64,000 nucleotides of DNA from Paenibacillus albidus (GCF_014644435.1 NZ_BMKR01000006.1:1-64000), one strand, 5' to 3'. Counted from the stretch's first letter, positions 7,645 through 15,969 are shown. Made by a program: numbers and translations. The notes: generated by a model not told the origin, from the sequence alone.

Positions 7645-7950
7645 TCATGATTTCATGGGGCCGTAGCTTGTCATGATTGATTCGTAAGCATCTGTACGAT
7701 CGTAGAGAGCTATATACCGATGCTGATTATCGCTTATTCCTGCTCCAGCATTCGCGCTGTACAGGAAAGCAGAAGGTGCTTCACTTTCTCTGCTCAGTAT
7801 TGGCACACCCAGTTTTTTGCAGCGCGTCATGGTCAGAAGTACAGCAAATGAGTATAGCTTGCCCTCCCATCGATTCGAACGGGGAATAAAGTAGGGAAGA
7901 GCAGATTTCAATACTTCTGATTTGTTGTACCTACCTTGTTCATTTGGCAT
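7645..7950 (-). CDS. Hypothetical phage protein
   Basis: 101 residues from MPNEQGRYNKSEVL. GGAGGAGG lies 6 bases upstream of the ATG at 7950, so the longer frame to 8043 is rejected. Not recognised. Reads in the same direction as neighbours. Confidence 0.6.
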   Translation of the reverse strand: MPNEQGRYNKSEVLKSALPYFIPRSNRWEGKLYSFAVLLTMTRCKKLGVPILSRESEAPSAFLYSANAGAGISDNQHRYIALYDRTDAYESIMTSYGPMKS

Positions 7951-7984
7951 ATGCACCTCCTCCTTGATCTTAGAAAAGTTATTG

Positions 7985-8260
7985 CTATCGGCGGCTGACC
8001 CAGGCAAATGCCATTTTTCCACGCCCGGAATCTTCGACCACATAGGCTACCCCTTTAGTCACGTAAATGTTTGGACAGATCCTCAACATTCCGAACGCTG
8101 TTGAAATGGAATGATGTTGAGCCATCGCTGAATCAGGGTAAACATGTAGTTTCAGACGCTCAATTCTGCACTCCTTGTCTTTAAGAAGCAGAGATTGGAG
8201 AGCACTGTTGATCATAACTAAAGCGCGTGGGTGAATCAGATTAGTGGCTAGTTGGTTCAT
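7985..8260 (-). CDS. Hypothetical phage protein
   Basis: 91 residues from MNQLATNLIHPRALVMINSA. GGAGGAGA precedes the ATG at 8260; the frame opens further upstream but without support. No recognised domain. Probably early-region accessory gene. Confidence 0.6.
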   Translation of the reverse strand: MNQLATNLIHPRALVMINSALQSLLLKDKECRIERLKLHVYPDSAMAQHHSISTAFGMLRICPNIYVTKGVAYVVEDSGRGKMAFAWVSRR

Positions 8261-8561
8261 TTCATTGATCTCTCCTCCCACAGGCGATTGCAATCCACAA
8301 TTGTTATATTTCAGGCGTTGGCTCCAGCCCCAGTCAACCGGTCCATGCAGGAACAGTCACCGGCGGCAGACCGGGCATCGGCGTGTAAGTTGTCTCCGGC
8401 CAGACTGTTGGCGGAATGCCGTAATCCCGTAAACCCCAGTAGGGCGGGGATGTCACAGTACAGTGAAAGCTCTCGGCGGCCAGCTGTGGCATAATCTGAA
8501 TGTTGTCTCCTTGTAGGATCAATGTGTTACCTCCGTCCTGAGTTAATCTTTTGACCGCCAT
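8261..8561 (-). pseudogene. Broken DNA methyltransferase (N4/N6 adenine or cytosine)
   Basis: The frame 8334-8561 encodes 75 residues with the motif IV signature TSPPYWGLRDYG of amino-methyltransferases, then stops with TGA right after VPAWTG. Translation through that stop continues as LGLEPTPEI, which is the expected continuation of the family, and then meets a TAA; the similarity is lost by the next gene. At least two nonsense changes and loss of the C-terminal two thirds therefore separate it from an active enzyme. The family normally has about 250-300 residues. A short peptide could still be made. Confidence 0.75.
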
Positions 8562-8758
8562 TTGTAGCCGGGGTAGTCTCTCTTAAAAATGAACTTCCGC
8601 AATTGTTCATCAGACCTACTTTCTATTTGTTCCAGCTTTAGCTCACAGCGTCGTTTTTGATATTCCGCAAATCCTACATAATCACGAGCAGTCTTCAGCA
8701 GATCCTCACGGGAAAACCTTCGTAGAAGGGTCGCGGATCTCTCGGCTGTCGGGGGCAG
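8543..8758 (-). CDS. Small early-region frame without clear start
   Basis: An open frame of about 71 codons ends at TAA 8543 with clear protein-like content (REDLLKTARDYVGFAEYQKR, then ELKLEQIESRSDEQL, ending GYKWRSKD). It overlaps the ATG of the broken methylase (8561), as coupled phage genes do. No ATG, GTG or TTG with a ribosome-binding site is seen before the upstream stop near 8760, so it may use CTG or be a truncated remnant. Confidence 0.4.
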   Translation of the reverse strand: MPPTAERSATLLRRFSREDLLKTARDYVGFAEYQKRRCELKLEQIESRSDEQLRKFIFKRDYPGYKWRSKD

Positions 8759-8782
8759 TCAACTTGGCTACAGGCATCAAGA

Positions 8783-10702
8783 TCAATGCACTAAAACAGT
8801 CATAGGCTCAACAAATGGAACCACCCACACCGGATTCCAGCTAAGTTCAAAGGATACCTCTGCCTCTGCTTCCGCTCCCGCCAGCAGAACGACATTACCC
8901 ATCTGCTCCGCTGCATCCTTCGGAACGGCATTCCCAATGTATTCTCTTGCCTTGGCGTCAGAGCAGCCTTCCAGTTGAAATGGCCTTCCGTCCGGAAGAA
9001 ATTGCGGGAAGCTCTGCAGCATCGCCATTTCAAAAGTGGTTAATGGCCGATGCCACGTGCCATCTTCGGCAATAATAATCATGACGCACCGCTCATCTGG
9101 CTCCGGAATCCGTGGATCTGCAACTGCAGCAGCTCCGGAATGGATGTCGGCAGTACCCGTGACTGTCTTCGCTGGAACGTCCCAAGCCTGTACCCCCATG
9201 GTGTCCGCGCGAGGAGCACACTTCATTCTCGGGTCCGCAATGCTGGAGGCCGACTGCATAATTCGTGAAGCGCCCCGAATCGTTTTGGAAGCCATGTCCC
9301 ATTCTTGCACCCCGTAACAATCAGGCTGCAGTATCGTCCGACAACGTGGATCAGAAATGAGTTGAGCACCGCTTTGAATGTCGGTATCTCCAGTGACTGT
9401 CTTTGCTGGTTCCAGCCAGGACTGCATCTTGAATTGATTTGTATATCTGCCAGCTCGATCATTCACTCTTGAATCCGAGATTGCTATCGCTCCACTTCCA
9501 AATCGCGTGCCGGTCACACAAGGGGCCGGTTCATCATCCTTCGCGACTCGATAGGCTGCAGGGTGGCGACTGTCCCGTTCAGATAACCTAGGGTCAGCTA
9601 CACTCAAGGCCCCATTGTTTGAACCTGTTGCGCCGGTTGCACAAGGCGACTCTTCTTCCCATCTCACCAATCTGTAAATGTTGGAATGGGTCCCTTCTCC
9701 CAGGTTCATTCGTGGATCTGATATGGCTGCTACGCCATTGCTCCGGCCAACGCCTGCTCCTCCGGTTACGGTCCGACTCGTTAGATTCCAATCTTCTACC
9801 GCCCAGGCCCCACTCCGGGGTTCGTGCTGAAGGCGATATTTTTCAAATTCAAAGGTGTTCAAGTCCCGCCAATCTCCTCCAGCAGGAATAGCCATCAGCT
9901 TTTCCCAAGATTTTCGGGCAAGCTTGGGCATCCGATGAAGAGGCCCTCCCGCCGTCATATCACCTGGAAATGGTAGTGGACCGATAATGTCTCCAATGGT
10001 TCGCAAGGGTTTCCGTTCCGGATAATAAATCACGTTCGGAATCTGTGCTTCATGCCGGGCCATAATGAGGAATCGGACACGGTTCTGCCCAAGGCCCCCG
10101 ATTTCTCCAAGGTTATGATCCGCACGGATGCTGACTGCATACCCATATTTCTGAAGTAGTTTCTTGATCTGTTTTAGGAGCTTCTTGCCTCGGGTACTGA
10201 TTCTTGGAACATTCTCCAATTGAATAATGGCGGGTACATTGCCGCCGTATTCATCGCAAGCCTGCAAAGCCAGCTCTAGCCCACTAACGGTTAGAAAGTT
10301 CAGCGCCTGGTATTTATCCGAGTTCGCTTTATTCTGGGGGAGCAACCCGCTCAACCCCTTACACGGTGGAGAGGTAAAGAGGAAGAAGGGTACCTGCTGC
10401 CCAAAGGCCAGCCAAATATCCCATGGTGTCATTTCTCGCCAGTGTGATGGTGGCTGTTGCTCATGCCAGGCTTCGTACTGCCAGCGACGGAACAAATCCA
10501 TTACGACTGCCGTTTTCTCGCCCGTAATCAGATCATGATTGCGGCAAGCTACCGGATCACTGTCAATCGAACATAGCAGTTTGAATTTATATAGTTTGCC
10601 ACCATATTCAACCTGTGATTGCAGCAATCCGGCTGACTCACCGCCAATTCCACCAAATAACACAGCAGCTGTTTTATAATGAGTTGTCATTGTCTGTTCC
10701 AA
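8783..10702 (-). CDS. DNA C5-cytosine methyltransferase with internal repeats
   Basis: A phage-type Dcm enzyme of about 639 residues that transfers methyl from SAM to cytosine C5. Seen: motif I LFGGIGGES, motif IV TSPPCKGLSG with the catalytic Cys, motif VI QLENVPR, motif VIII QNRVRFLI and motif X EYIGNAVP. Between VIII and X (about residues 300-535) lie six copies of a roughly 40-residue unit of the form W-x-x-(P/S)-x-x-T-(V/I)-x-G ... (I/V)-(A/S)-D-(P/S)-R, in place of a simple target-recognition domain. GGAGG lies 6 bases before TTG at 10702, and the in-frame ATG at 10723 precedes this site, so TTG is chosen. It may protect the element against restriction. Confidence 0.9.
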   Translation of the reverse strand: MEQTMTTHYKTAAVLFGGIGGESAGLLQSQVEYGGKLYKFKLLCSIDSDPVACRNHDLITGEKTAVVMDLFRRWQYEAWHEQQPPSHWREMTPWDIWLAFGQQVPFFLFTSPPCKGLSGLLPQNKANSDKYQALNFLTVSGLELALQACDEYGGNVPAIIQLENVPRISTRGKKLLKQIKKLLQKYGYAVSIRADHNLGEIGGLGQNRVRFLIMARHEAQIPNVIYYPERKPLRTIGDIIGPLPFPGDMTAGGPLHRMPKLARKSWEKLMAIPAGGDWRDLNTFEFEKYRLQHEPRSGAWAVEDWNLTSRTVTGGAGVGRSNGVAAISDPRMNLGEGTHSNIYRLVRWEEESPCATGATGSNNGALSVADPRLSERDSRHPAAYRVAKDDEPAPCVTGTRFGSGAIAISDSRVNDRAGRYTNQFKMQSWLEPAKTVTGDTDIQSGAQLISDPRCRTILQPDCYGVQEWDMASKTIRGASRIMQSASSIADPRMKCAPRADTMGVQAWDVPAKTVTGTADIHSGAAAVADPRIPEPDERCVMIIIAEDGTWHRPLTTFEMAMLQSFPQFLPDGRPFQLEGCSDAKAREYIGNAVPKDAAEQMGNVVLLAGAEAEAEVSFELSWNPVWVVPFVEPMTVLVH

Positions 10703-10830
10703 ATAAATCCTCCTTTGAGGCATTATTACACCGAATTGAGATCATATGTTCTATTTCATAAGCAAGACTTCCCGCCCTCGGAACATCAATTCTTCCGAAG
10801 CCACCTTTAAAAAATATTTTTGTTCCCACT

Positions 10831-11016
10831 CTACCGGCAGTTTACAAGGCGAATGTTGCCCTTTTTCTTATGCAGCAACTCCAATTTTTTAGAAGTAGCA
10901 CTCACCACCAGCCAATTTTCTGGGGCCAGTTCATAGGAGCTAATGATTTGCTTCTGACGCAGTGTGGGACGTACCCCCCTCAGTTTCTTTGTTTCGTTGT
11001 TATTTGTAGTTATCAT
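10831..11016 (-). CDS. Small phage protein (DUF6906-like)
   Basis: 61 residues. The pattern G-x-R-P-T-L-R-Q-K ... L-A-P-E-N-W-L-V-V ... L-x-H-K matches the short phage family I know as DUF6906. It starts 2 bases after the dnaB stop, and its ribosome-binding site (GGGAG) lies in the end of dnaB, so the two are coupled. Function unknown. Confidence 0.7.
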   Translation of the reverse strand: MITTNNNETKKLRGVRPTLRQKQIISSYELAPENWLVVSATSKKLELLHKKKGNIRLVNCR

Positions 11017-11018
11017 GG

Positions 11019-12401
11019 CTAACGAGCATCTCCCAACTTTTGATCTTGATTATGATTGCGTTCATAGTTAACAAACTTATTAAAATTCTTCAGGAACACC
11101 AACTCTACGGTGCCGACCGGACCATTTCGCTGTTTGGCAATAATAATTTCGATGATGTTTTTCTTCTCTGAATCCGCGTTGTAATAGTCATCACGGTACA
11201 AAAAGGCAACAACGTCCGCATCCTGCTCAATTGAACCAGACTCCCGTAGATCACTCATCATCGGACGCTTATCCTGACGCTGCTCCACATTCCGGCTGAG
11301 CTGAGACAAGGCAATGATAGGTACGTCCAATTCCCTCGCAATTTGCTTCAGTGTCCGGGAAATCTCCGAGACTTCCTGCTGGCGGTTTTCGGTAGATTTA
11401 CTGTTCCCACGAATCAATTGCAAGTAATCGATAATAATCATGGCAAGTCCTTTTTCCTGCTTCAATCTGCGGGCCTTGGTCCGGATGTCCCAAACGGTCA
11501 GTCCCGGTGAATCGTTCACCAGAATATTCCCAAATTGAGCAACTGTGTCCACCGCTCGCCCCCAATCGCTGTCACTCATATTCACTGTACGAATACGATT
11601 GGCATCCACCTGACCTTCGGAACTGATAAAGCGTTTGGTCACTTGCTGTCTTGGCTGCTCTAAACTAAACACTGCAATAGGCGCTGTGACACATTTAGAA
11701 GCATTGGATGCAATATTCAGAGCTACTGCCGTTTTCCCTACCGATGGCCGAGCAGCGATGATTATGAGGTCGGACTCCTGGAACCCATTCGTCATGTTGT
11801 CCAGATCCCTAAAGCCGGAAGGCACACCATTAATCCCCCCTCCGTGAGTCAGTACCTGCTCTTCCATCTGTTCAAGAGCTTGCACACCCAATTGCTGCAG
11901 GGGAATGAAATCCGGTTCTCTGGCTGCCGAAGATTGAGCCATGAGGTGATCAACGGTACTTTGCATGCTAATTAAGGCCTGGCCTACGTCTCTATCTTCA
12001 GATGCCGCACGCATCTGCTTGTAACCGGCACGTATAATCTTTCGAAGCATGCTGTTCTCATTCAGGACACCAACATGGTACGAAAAATTTGCAGTAGAAG
12101 GGATGCTCTGATACAGATTGGTCAGATAAGAGGTTCCACCAACCAGAACCAAATGTCGGTTGTCTTTTAGCTTTTTGATTAAGCTAACCAGATCAATGGG
12201 GTCACCTGCCTTATGCAACTGACACATGGCCGTGTAAATATGACGGTGGGCCTGACCGTACATGGCCCCTTGATCCATAATCTCAACTGCGGTATGCATA
12301 AGATCAGGTTCCAAGATGATGGAGCCTAAAACGACTTGTTCGGTCTCCATGCTTATAGGCAGTTTAAATTCTTCACTCGATGAATCTGGATCGTAGTTCA
12401 C
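11019..12401 (-). CDS. dnaB: Replicative DNA helicase DnaB, phage-encoded
   Basis: 460 residues: N-terminal DnaB domain (about 15-115), then a RecA-like ATPase with Walker A ARPSVGKTA near residue 217, Walker B MIIIDYLQLI near 330 and the DLRESGSIEQDADVV segment. Full length for the family. It unwinds DNA at the fork when loaded at the element's origin. GTG start with GGAGGAG 5 bases upstream; it overlaps the loader gene by 29 bases. The order organiser - loader/inhibitor - helicase is that of SPP1-type replication modules. Confidence 0.93.
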   Translation of the reverse strand: MNYDPDSSSEEFKLPISMETEQVVLGSIILEPDLMHTAVEIMDQGAMYGQAHRHIYTAMCQLHKAGDPIDLVSLIKKLKDNRHLVLVGGTSYLTNLYQSIPSTANFSYHVGVLNENSMLRKIIRAGYKQMRAASEDRDVGQALISMQSTVDHLMAQSSAAREPDFIPLQQLGVQALEQMEEQVLTHGGGINGVPSGFRDLDNMTNGFQESDLIIIAARPSVGKTAVALNIASNASKCVTAPIAVFSLEQPRQQVTKRFISSEGQVDANRIRTVNMSDSDWGRAVDTVAQFGNILVNDSPGLTVWDIRTKARRLKQEKGLAMIIIDYLQLIRGNSKSTENRQQEVSEISRTLKQIARELDVPIIALSQLSRNVEQRQDKRPMMSDLRESGSIEQDADVVAFLYRDDYYNADSEKKNIIEIIIAKQRNGPVGTVELVFLKNFNKFVNYERNHNQDQKLGDAR

Positions 12402-12714
12402 TCAATCTCCTCCTGATTTCATCGGATGGCCTGACGGCGGTTTGCTCAAAGCTTTCGAGTTCTTGCATATAGGCTTCCGCCTCTTCTTTGGACTGTTCTG
12501 AAAGAGTCCTGCTCCCAATCCGCCCTCGAATTTGTGAGATACGTGGTGGAAAATCACTGGTCAGCACATGTTCAGCCACATTTCTCAATGCTTGATCCAG
12601 TGGGAAATCCCGTAAGTATTTGAGATGCCGTTCTATGCTTTCATCGCTGGTATCAAAGTGTTCATAATCTTTCCTGATTGCAATTAGGAGAGCTGCGACT
12701 TCGCCTTTATGCAT
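12373..12714 (-). CDS. Helicase loader/inhibitor, G39P-like
   Basis: 113 residues. The N-terminal 65 residues (MHKGEVAALLIAIRKDYEHF, then FPLDQALRNVAEHVLT and FPPRISQI) follow the pattern of the SPP1 gene 39 product, which binds the replicative helicase and delivers it to the origin; the C-terminal tail is disordered and charged, as in G39P. GAGGAGG lies 8 bases before the ATG at 12714, so the longer frame to 12756 is rejected. Located between the replisome organiser and dnaB, which it overlaps. Confidence 0.75.
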   Translation of the reverse strand: MHKGEVAALLIAIRKDYEHFDTSDESIERHLKYLRDFPLDQALRNVAEHVLTSDFPPRISQIRGRIGSRTLSEQSKEEAEAYMQELESFEQTAVRPSDEIRRRLSELRSRFIE

Positions 12715-13777
12715 GTAATGCTGCCTCCTCTCGCATAATCCTCTCCAAGCGTTCAATCTCTAACTGCTTCGTGGTTTTTTTGCCGTCTATAGAAGAATAC
12801 AAACCTGCATTTGGTTCTTGTTCTCTCACTACGTCCGCCCCCCCTCGGTCCCGATACCCTTTCAGCACCCCATGAACGTAGGCCAAGTTCCGTTTCTCTG
12901 GCCCCATCCGGTATGCTTCTCTTAACGCTTTGGACAGCCATTCTCCACCGTACTCGTTGTAATAGGCAGTTAGATCAGCCTTATCGAATGCAGTCACTCG
13001 ACCGCTGGAACAAAAATTATCTGCATAATCCCGAAGCACACTGGCCAGTGTGTGTCCCTCAAAATGGATTCTTGTACTTGTACTACTAGAACTAAATCTT
13101 TTTTTAATACTAGCTTTAATACTAGCTTTAGAATCGCTGAACCCTTTGATATGACAAGGATAATCGCGCTTGACGGTTCCCTTTTTGGGAACTGAACGGT
13201 TCCCTTTTTGGGAACTGGGCAGTTCCTCTTTTGGGAACTCGGTTCCCTTTTTAGGAACTGAATGGTTCCCCTTTTGGGAACTCGGTTCCTTTTTCGGGAG
13301 CTTGCTTCCCTTTTTGGTAACTGTATTTCCTTTTTGGGGACCCGGTTCCTCTTTTGGGGGTTCAGTTCCCTTTTTGGGAACCGATTGCTTCAGTAAATTA
13401 GGTGAGGGACGGGCAAGATTCAGATTAATCAGTTCATTAAATTTCTTCGCAGAGCTTGAAACTGAATCAATCTCCCATAGGTCGAAATGCTTGTTGACCT
13501 GAAAAATACTCATTTCTTTATCCCATAGAACGACCTTTCCTGCGATTAGGTCATCTAAAACTTCGCGGATATGATTCTGGCGAATACCGGCTTCTTCAAA
13601 ATTTTTCAATTCCGGAATGATTGCCGATGGTTTCCCGCATCCCCAGCTCAAAGTCAGGATAAAGTCAATGACATCACGCTGACGCTTAGAGAACTTCCGC
13701 CGGATCAGCTCTCGGTGTATTTCATGTGATATTCTTATGTGTGCATCCGTTGGTTGAGGATTAACATTGGAATCCAC
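12707..13777 (-). CDS. Replisome organiser (phage O-type, DnaD-like tail)
   Basis: 356 residues. Residues 10-100 form the winged-helix phage replication protein O N-domain (ISHEIHRELIRRKFSKRQRD, SWGCGKPSA). A linker (132-201) has reiterated PKKGT/PKEE/QKGN peptides, and the C-terminal part (about 245-320) resembles a DnaD-type domain (YYNEYGGEWLSKALREAYRM). It should bind the origin and recruit DnaB through the 12373-12714 product. The linker is encoded by ten DNA iterons (13176-13381), so the origin lies inside its own gene, as in lambda O. Confidence 0.87.
   Translation of the reverse strand: MDSNVNPQPTDAHIRISHEIHRELIRRKFSKRQRDVIDFILTLSWGCGKPSAIIPELKNFEEAGIRQNHIREVLDDLIAGKVVLWDKEMSIFQVNKHFDLWEIDSVSSSAKKFNELINLNLARPSPNLLKQSVPKKGTEPPKEEPGPQKGNTVTKKGSKLPKKEPSSQKGNHSVPKKGTEFPKEELPSSQKGNRSVPKKGTVKRDYPCHIKGFSDSKASIKASIKKRFSSSSTSTRIHFEGHTLASVLRDYADNFCSSGRVTAFDKADLTAYYNEYGGEWLSKALREAYRMGPEKRNLAYVHGVLKGYRDRGGADVVREQEPNAGLYSSIDGKKTTKQLEIERLERIMREEAALHA
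13176..13381. repeat. Ten palindromic iterons, probable replication origin
   Basis: Ten copies of GTTCCCTTTTTGGGAAC or close variants start at 13176, 13199, 13222, 13242, 13265, 13285, 13305, 13325, 13345 and 13365. Each is a 6-bp inverted repeat around a T-rich centre. Spacings are 20 or 23 bp, so successive copies fall in different reading frames of the host gene. Repeats of this kind inside a replisome-organiser gene are the classic binding sites of the encoded protein. Confidence 0.85.
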
Positions 13778-13807
13778 GGCATCTCCCCCTGTTTAGCCGA
13801 ATACTGA

Positions 13808-13822
13808 GCGCAAAATTGCGTT
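13808..13822. repeat. GCGCAA/TTGCGTT palindrome, copy 1
   Basis: GCGCAAAATTGCGTT. Closest relatives are at 14730-14747, 15733-15750 and 15952-15969. Confidence 0.6.
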
Positions 13823-13862
13823 AAGTGGATAATATTGCGCTAAAGATACTTTTATGAGATAA

Positions 13863-14021
13863 TCAGTTCGCAAATTGGCTTGGTACGTAAGCATCGGAAG
13901 TGCTTGCGTGCTTTTTTTTATGCTCACTTCGCATAATGTTCTTGATGAGCACATGATGTTGCAGTGGGCTGCGCTCAAACCAGATGGTTGCCAGTAAGGG
14001 CAATGTCATGTCATCAACCAC
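13863..14021 (-). CDS. Possible small protein
   Basis: 52 codons from GTG at 14021, with AGGAGAGG 5 bases upstream, which is the main reason to list it. The product is basic and helical (LLATIWFERSPLQHHVLI). No family recognised, and its end runs through a palindrome-rich region, so it may be spurious. Confidence 0.3.
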   Translation of the reverse strand: MVDDMTLPLLATIWFERSPLQHHVLIKNIMRSEHKKKHASTSDAYVPSQFAN

Positions 14022-14232
14022 AGAATCCTCTCCTCTCGTCGATATTGTTAAACGCCAGATTGCGTTCAGCAACTTCCCCTCAAACACTCAGCGCAGGTTT
14101 ACGTACTGCTTCTTCCATCACTGAACGCTTATTTGCGTTTACATAGAAGCTATTCACTCAACGGAATACTGCGTTCAGCTTACTGGACGCACATCATCGT
14201 TCAGTGAACTACAGACACAACGCATCTTTGCG

Positions 14233-14922
14233 TTAACCCTCAGGCATCCATACCTCCACAACTTTCAAAGCCAGCTGATAATCCTTCTTAAGGATATCCC
14301 GGTAACTTGACACAGCAAATTCCACATAGATCGCCCGGTACAATTTACGAAACAACTCGGGCCGCTGTGAGGAATTCTTAGCAAGTGTAAGGATTCTCTG
14401 GCCGATAGCCGTCTGCAAGGTTTTCTGTTCAGCAGCCTTTAACGTAATTTCTTGTTCAGTCTGTACTAATAGCTGCTCCATGTTATGCACACGCTCCTTC
14501 ATCTGGGAGAATGCTTCTTCACTAATTAAGAAGTTAGAGGGGGGATTCAATTGCTGCAATTGCTGCAGTAACTGCAACTGCCCTTCCATGCGGTTGAACG
14601 CGGCAATATACTCTTCCTTAAACCGTGCAGCTTCCCGGCCCGTAAAACCAGTAATTAGAAACACAAAGCCGTCCCGAGTGACTTTATAGTAGAGATTGTT
14701 TCTCCCCGTCTTGTCCTTATAATGACTCTGTGCAAAATTGCGTTCAGTAAATTCAGCGCTGCATTCCAGTGACTTGATGCTCCGCAAAATATCCGCATGA
14801 CGTTTACCAAACTTGAATGCAATCGTCCTGCTGTCGGTCATGGCTTGTCCATTTTCCTCATAGACAAAATGGGGTGTTTCTTCATTTGCCAAAAGCGCCT
14901 TTCCACTACTTTCCTGGGTCAT
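14233..14922 (-). CDS. Rha family antirepressor-like regulator
   Basis: 229 residues. The N-terminal 110 residues contain the pRha signature (DSRTIAFKFGKRHADILRSI, then ERNFAQSHYKDKTGR, YYKVTRDGFVFLITGFTG, EEYIAAFNRME). The C-terminal part (about 150-225) resembles the ORF6C domain common in phage antirepressors (GQRILTLAKNS, LYRAIYVEF). Such proteins modulate phage repressors and lytic growth. AGGGAGG lies 8 bases before the ATG. One copy of the TTGCGTTCAG palindrome lies within the coding sequence (14730-14747). Confidence 0.87.
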   Translation of the reverse strand: MTQESSGKALLANEETPHFVYEENGQAMTDSRTIAFKFGKRHADILRSIKSLECSAEFTERNFAQSHYKDKTGRNNLYYKVTRDGFVFLITGFTGREAARFKEEYIAAFNRMEGQLQLLQQLQQLNPPSNFLISEEAFSQMKERVHNMEQLLVQTEQEITLKAAEQKTLQTAIGQRILTLAKNSSQRPELFRKLYRAIYVEFAVSSYRDILKKDYQLALKVVEVWMPEG

Positions 14923-15142
14923 TTAGTGTCCTCCCTAATTCATGCAGGATTTGGTGATACTCAATTACAGTGGGAGTCGATTTTTTAGAACCGGCTCTCG
15001 TTACACAGAAATCTATGAAAGCTCCTTCTATGGCGGGATACCGCAACAGGCCCAAGGCGCTTAGGCGCTCGTCAGGCGGATTAATCAAATGAGTTTTCGT
15101 AAACTTTCCGGGCCTCCTCCAGTGTTTTAAAATCAAACTCAC
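14906..15142 (-). CDS. Small hypothetical protein
   Basis: 78 codons from GTG 15142; an internal TTG at 15088, right at the stop of the upstream gene, is the alternative start. The product contains ERLSALGLLRYPAIEGAFID and ends inside the start region of the Rha gene, overlapping it by 17 bases, as expected for coupled phage genes. Not recognised. Confidence 0.45.
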   Translation of the reverse strand: MSLILKHWRRPGKFTKTHLINPPDERLSALGLLRYPAIEGAFIDFCVTRAGSKKSTPTVIEYHQILHELGRTLNDPGK

Positions 15143-15248
15143 TATAGACGGCTTTTACTACTTCCCTGATCTTCTCTTCAGGCCATCCCTTCCGCTCCAG
15201 GGCAGATCGGATGTAACCCAAGCAAGAGTTGTTGCTCCATTGCTGCAT
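15081..15248 (-). CDS. Small helical protein
   Basis: 55 residues (MQQWSNNSCLGYIRSALERK at the N-terminus, ending KTLEEARKVYENSFD). GGAGG lies 7 bases before the ATG at 15248, an excellent site. It overlaps the next small gene. Function unknown; typical phage early gene. Confidence 0.65.
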   Translation of the reverse strand: MQQWSNNSCLGYIRSALERKGWPEEKIREVVKAVYSEFDFKTLEEARKVYENSFD

Positions 15249-15328
15249 GCTGCTTCCTCCTTGTAGATAAGGGCTTTAGCCCAAATTGTATTTGAATCCA
15301 CCCTTACGAAAATTTATTGGTAGCTAAA

Positions 15329-15514
15329 CTATTTGTAGATACTAAAGGAGGTGATAAACCTTACCTCCATGTCATTAATGAAAGACAAAACAAGTGGCTT
15401 CCCCCGCCATTTGCGTCGAAACATCGAAATGATTTGAGATAGAAAGCTCTCGTCTGCTCCAACGTCAAAGCATCTTTGCAAAGTTATATGTATAGTCCTC
15501 ATTTCTTTCTTCAT
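15329..15514 (-). CDS. Small hypothetical protein
   Basis: 61 residues from MKKEMRTIHITLQRCFDVGA. GAGGAGG precedes the ATG at 15514 with ideal spacing; the longer frame to 15580 runs through the upstream gene and is rejected. Not recognised. Confidence 0.6.
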   Translation of the reverse strand: MKKEMRTIHITLQRCFDVGADESFLSQIISMFRRKWRGKPLVLSFINDMEVRFITSFSIYK

Positions 15515-15525
15515 TACTAGCCTCC

Positions 15526-15702
15526 TCACTGCAGAAAGATATACGGATACTCCACTCTCACTATGGAATATCCAGGACAAGCCAGTGCAAAATACGTTAC
15601 AAGTTCCCGCTGAAAAGCCGCTTCATCTGTCTTTTGCAATGCCCAAATCCGGTTTCCAACCATACTTTTAGTTAAGGGTTTGTCGTTTACTAAGGACTTC
15701 AC
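15526..15702 (-). CDS. Small hypothetical protein
   Basis: 58 residues from GTG 15702 (MKSLVNDKPLTKSMVGNRIW, then QRELVTYFALACPGYSIVRV, ending YPYIFLQ). Weak GGGGATAGAG site upstream. Its stop lies just before the ribosome-binding site of the next gene, so the two form an operon. Not recognised. Confidence 0.55.
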   Translation of the reverse strand: MKSLVNDKPLTKSMVGNRIWALQKTDEAAFQRELVTYFALACPGYSIVRVEYPYIFLQ

Positions 15703-15732
15703 TTCTCTATCCCCATTCTCATGATTGGACTC

Positions 15733-15750
15733 AACGCAATTTTGCGTTCA
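15733..15750. repeat. AACGCAA/TTGCGTT palindrome, copy
   Basis: AACGCAATTTTGCGTTCA, flanked on the left by GGACTC, as is the copy at 15952-15969. Confidence 0.6.
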
Positions 15751-15951
15751 GTGTCTATGGAAAATTTCTAGATAAATCTCTAGATGTTTTGAAGGTAGCG
15801 TTGGACAAATACATTAATGAGAAATCCTGAACATATCCACAAATTCCCCTTCTCTAAATATGCAATTTTCATAAAGTTTGCCTTAAGCCTGAACGGTGTG
15901 TTCCTCCTCCTTTAGATCTAATTGAAATGAATGTTGTTTACTGAGGACTCA

Positions 15952-15969
15952 GCGCAATTTTGCGTTCAG
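15952..15969. repeat. GCGCAA/TTGCGTT palindrome, copy
   Basis: GCGCAATTTTGCGTTCAG with GGACTCA to the left. Confidence 0.6.

Larger units (their letters stand above)
13778..14232. other. Interval rich in TTGCGTT palindromes
   Basis: No large gene. The interval holds several copies of an AACGCAA/TTGCGTT inverted repeat (13808-13822, about 14049-14070, about 14114-14131, 14219-14238) and one possible 52-codon gene (13863-14021). Confidence 0.5.

Noticed and set aside
13176..13381. Possible CRISPR array
   Set aside because: Units are palindromic, only 20-23 bp apart with 3-6 bp between them; no spacers and no cas genes.
13170..13502. Plus-strand frame with repeated peptide (FPFWELGS-type) across the iterons
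   Set aside because: It is antisense to the replisome organiser, has no ribosome-binding site, and its repeats follow from the DNA iterons.
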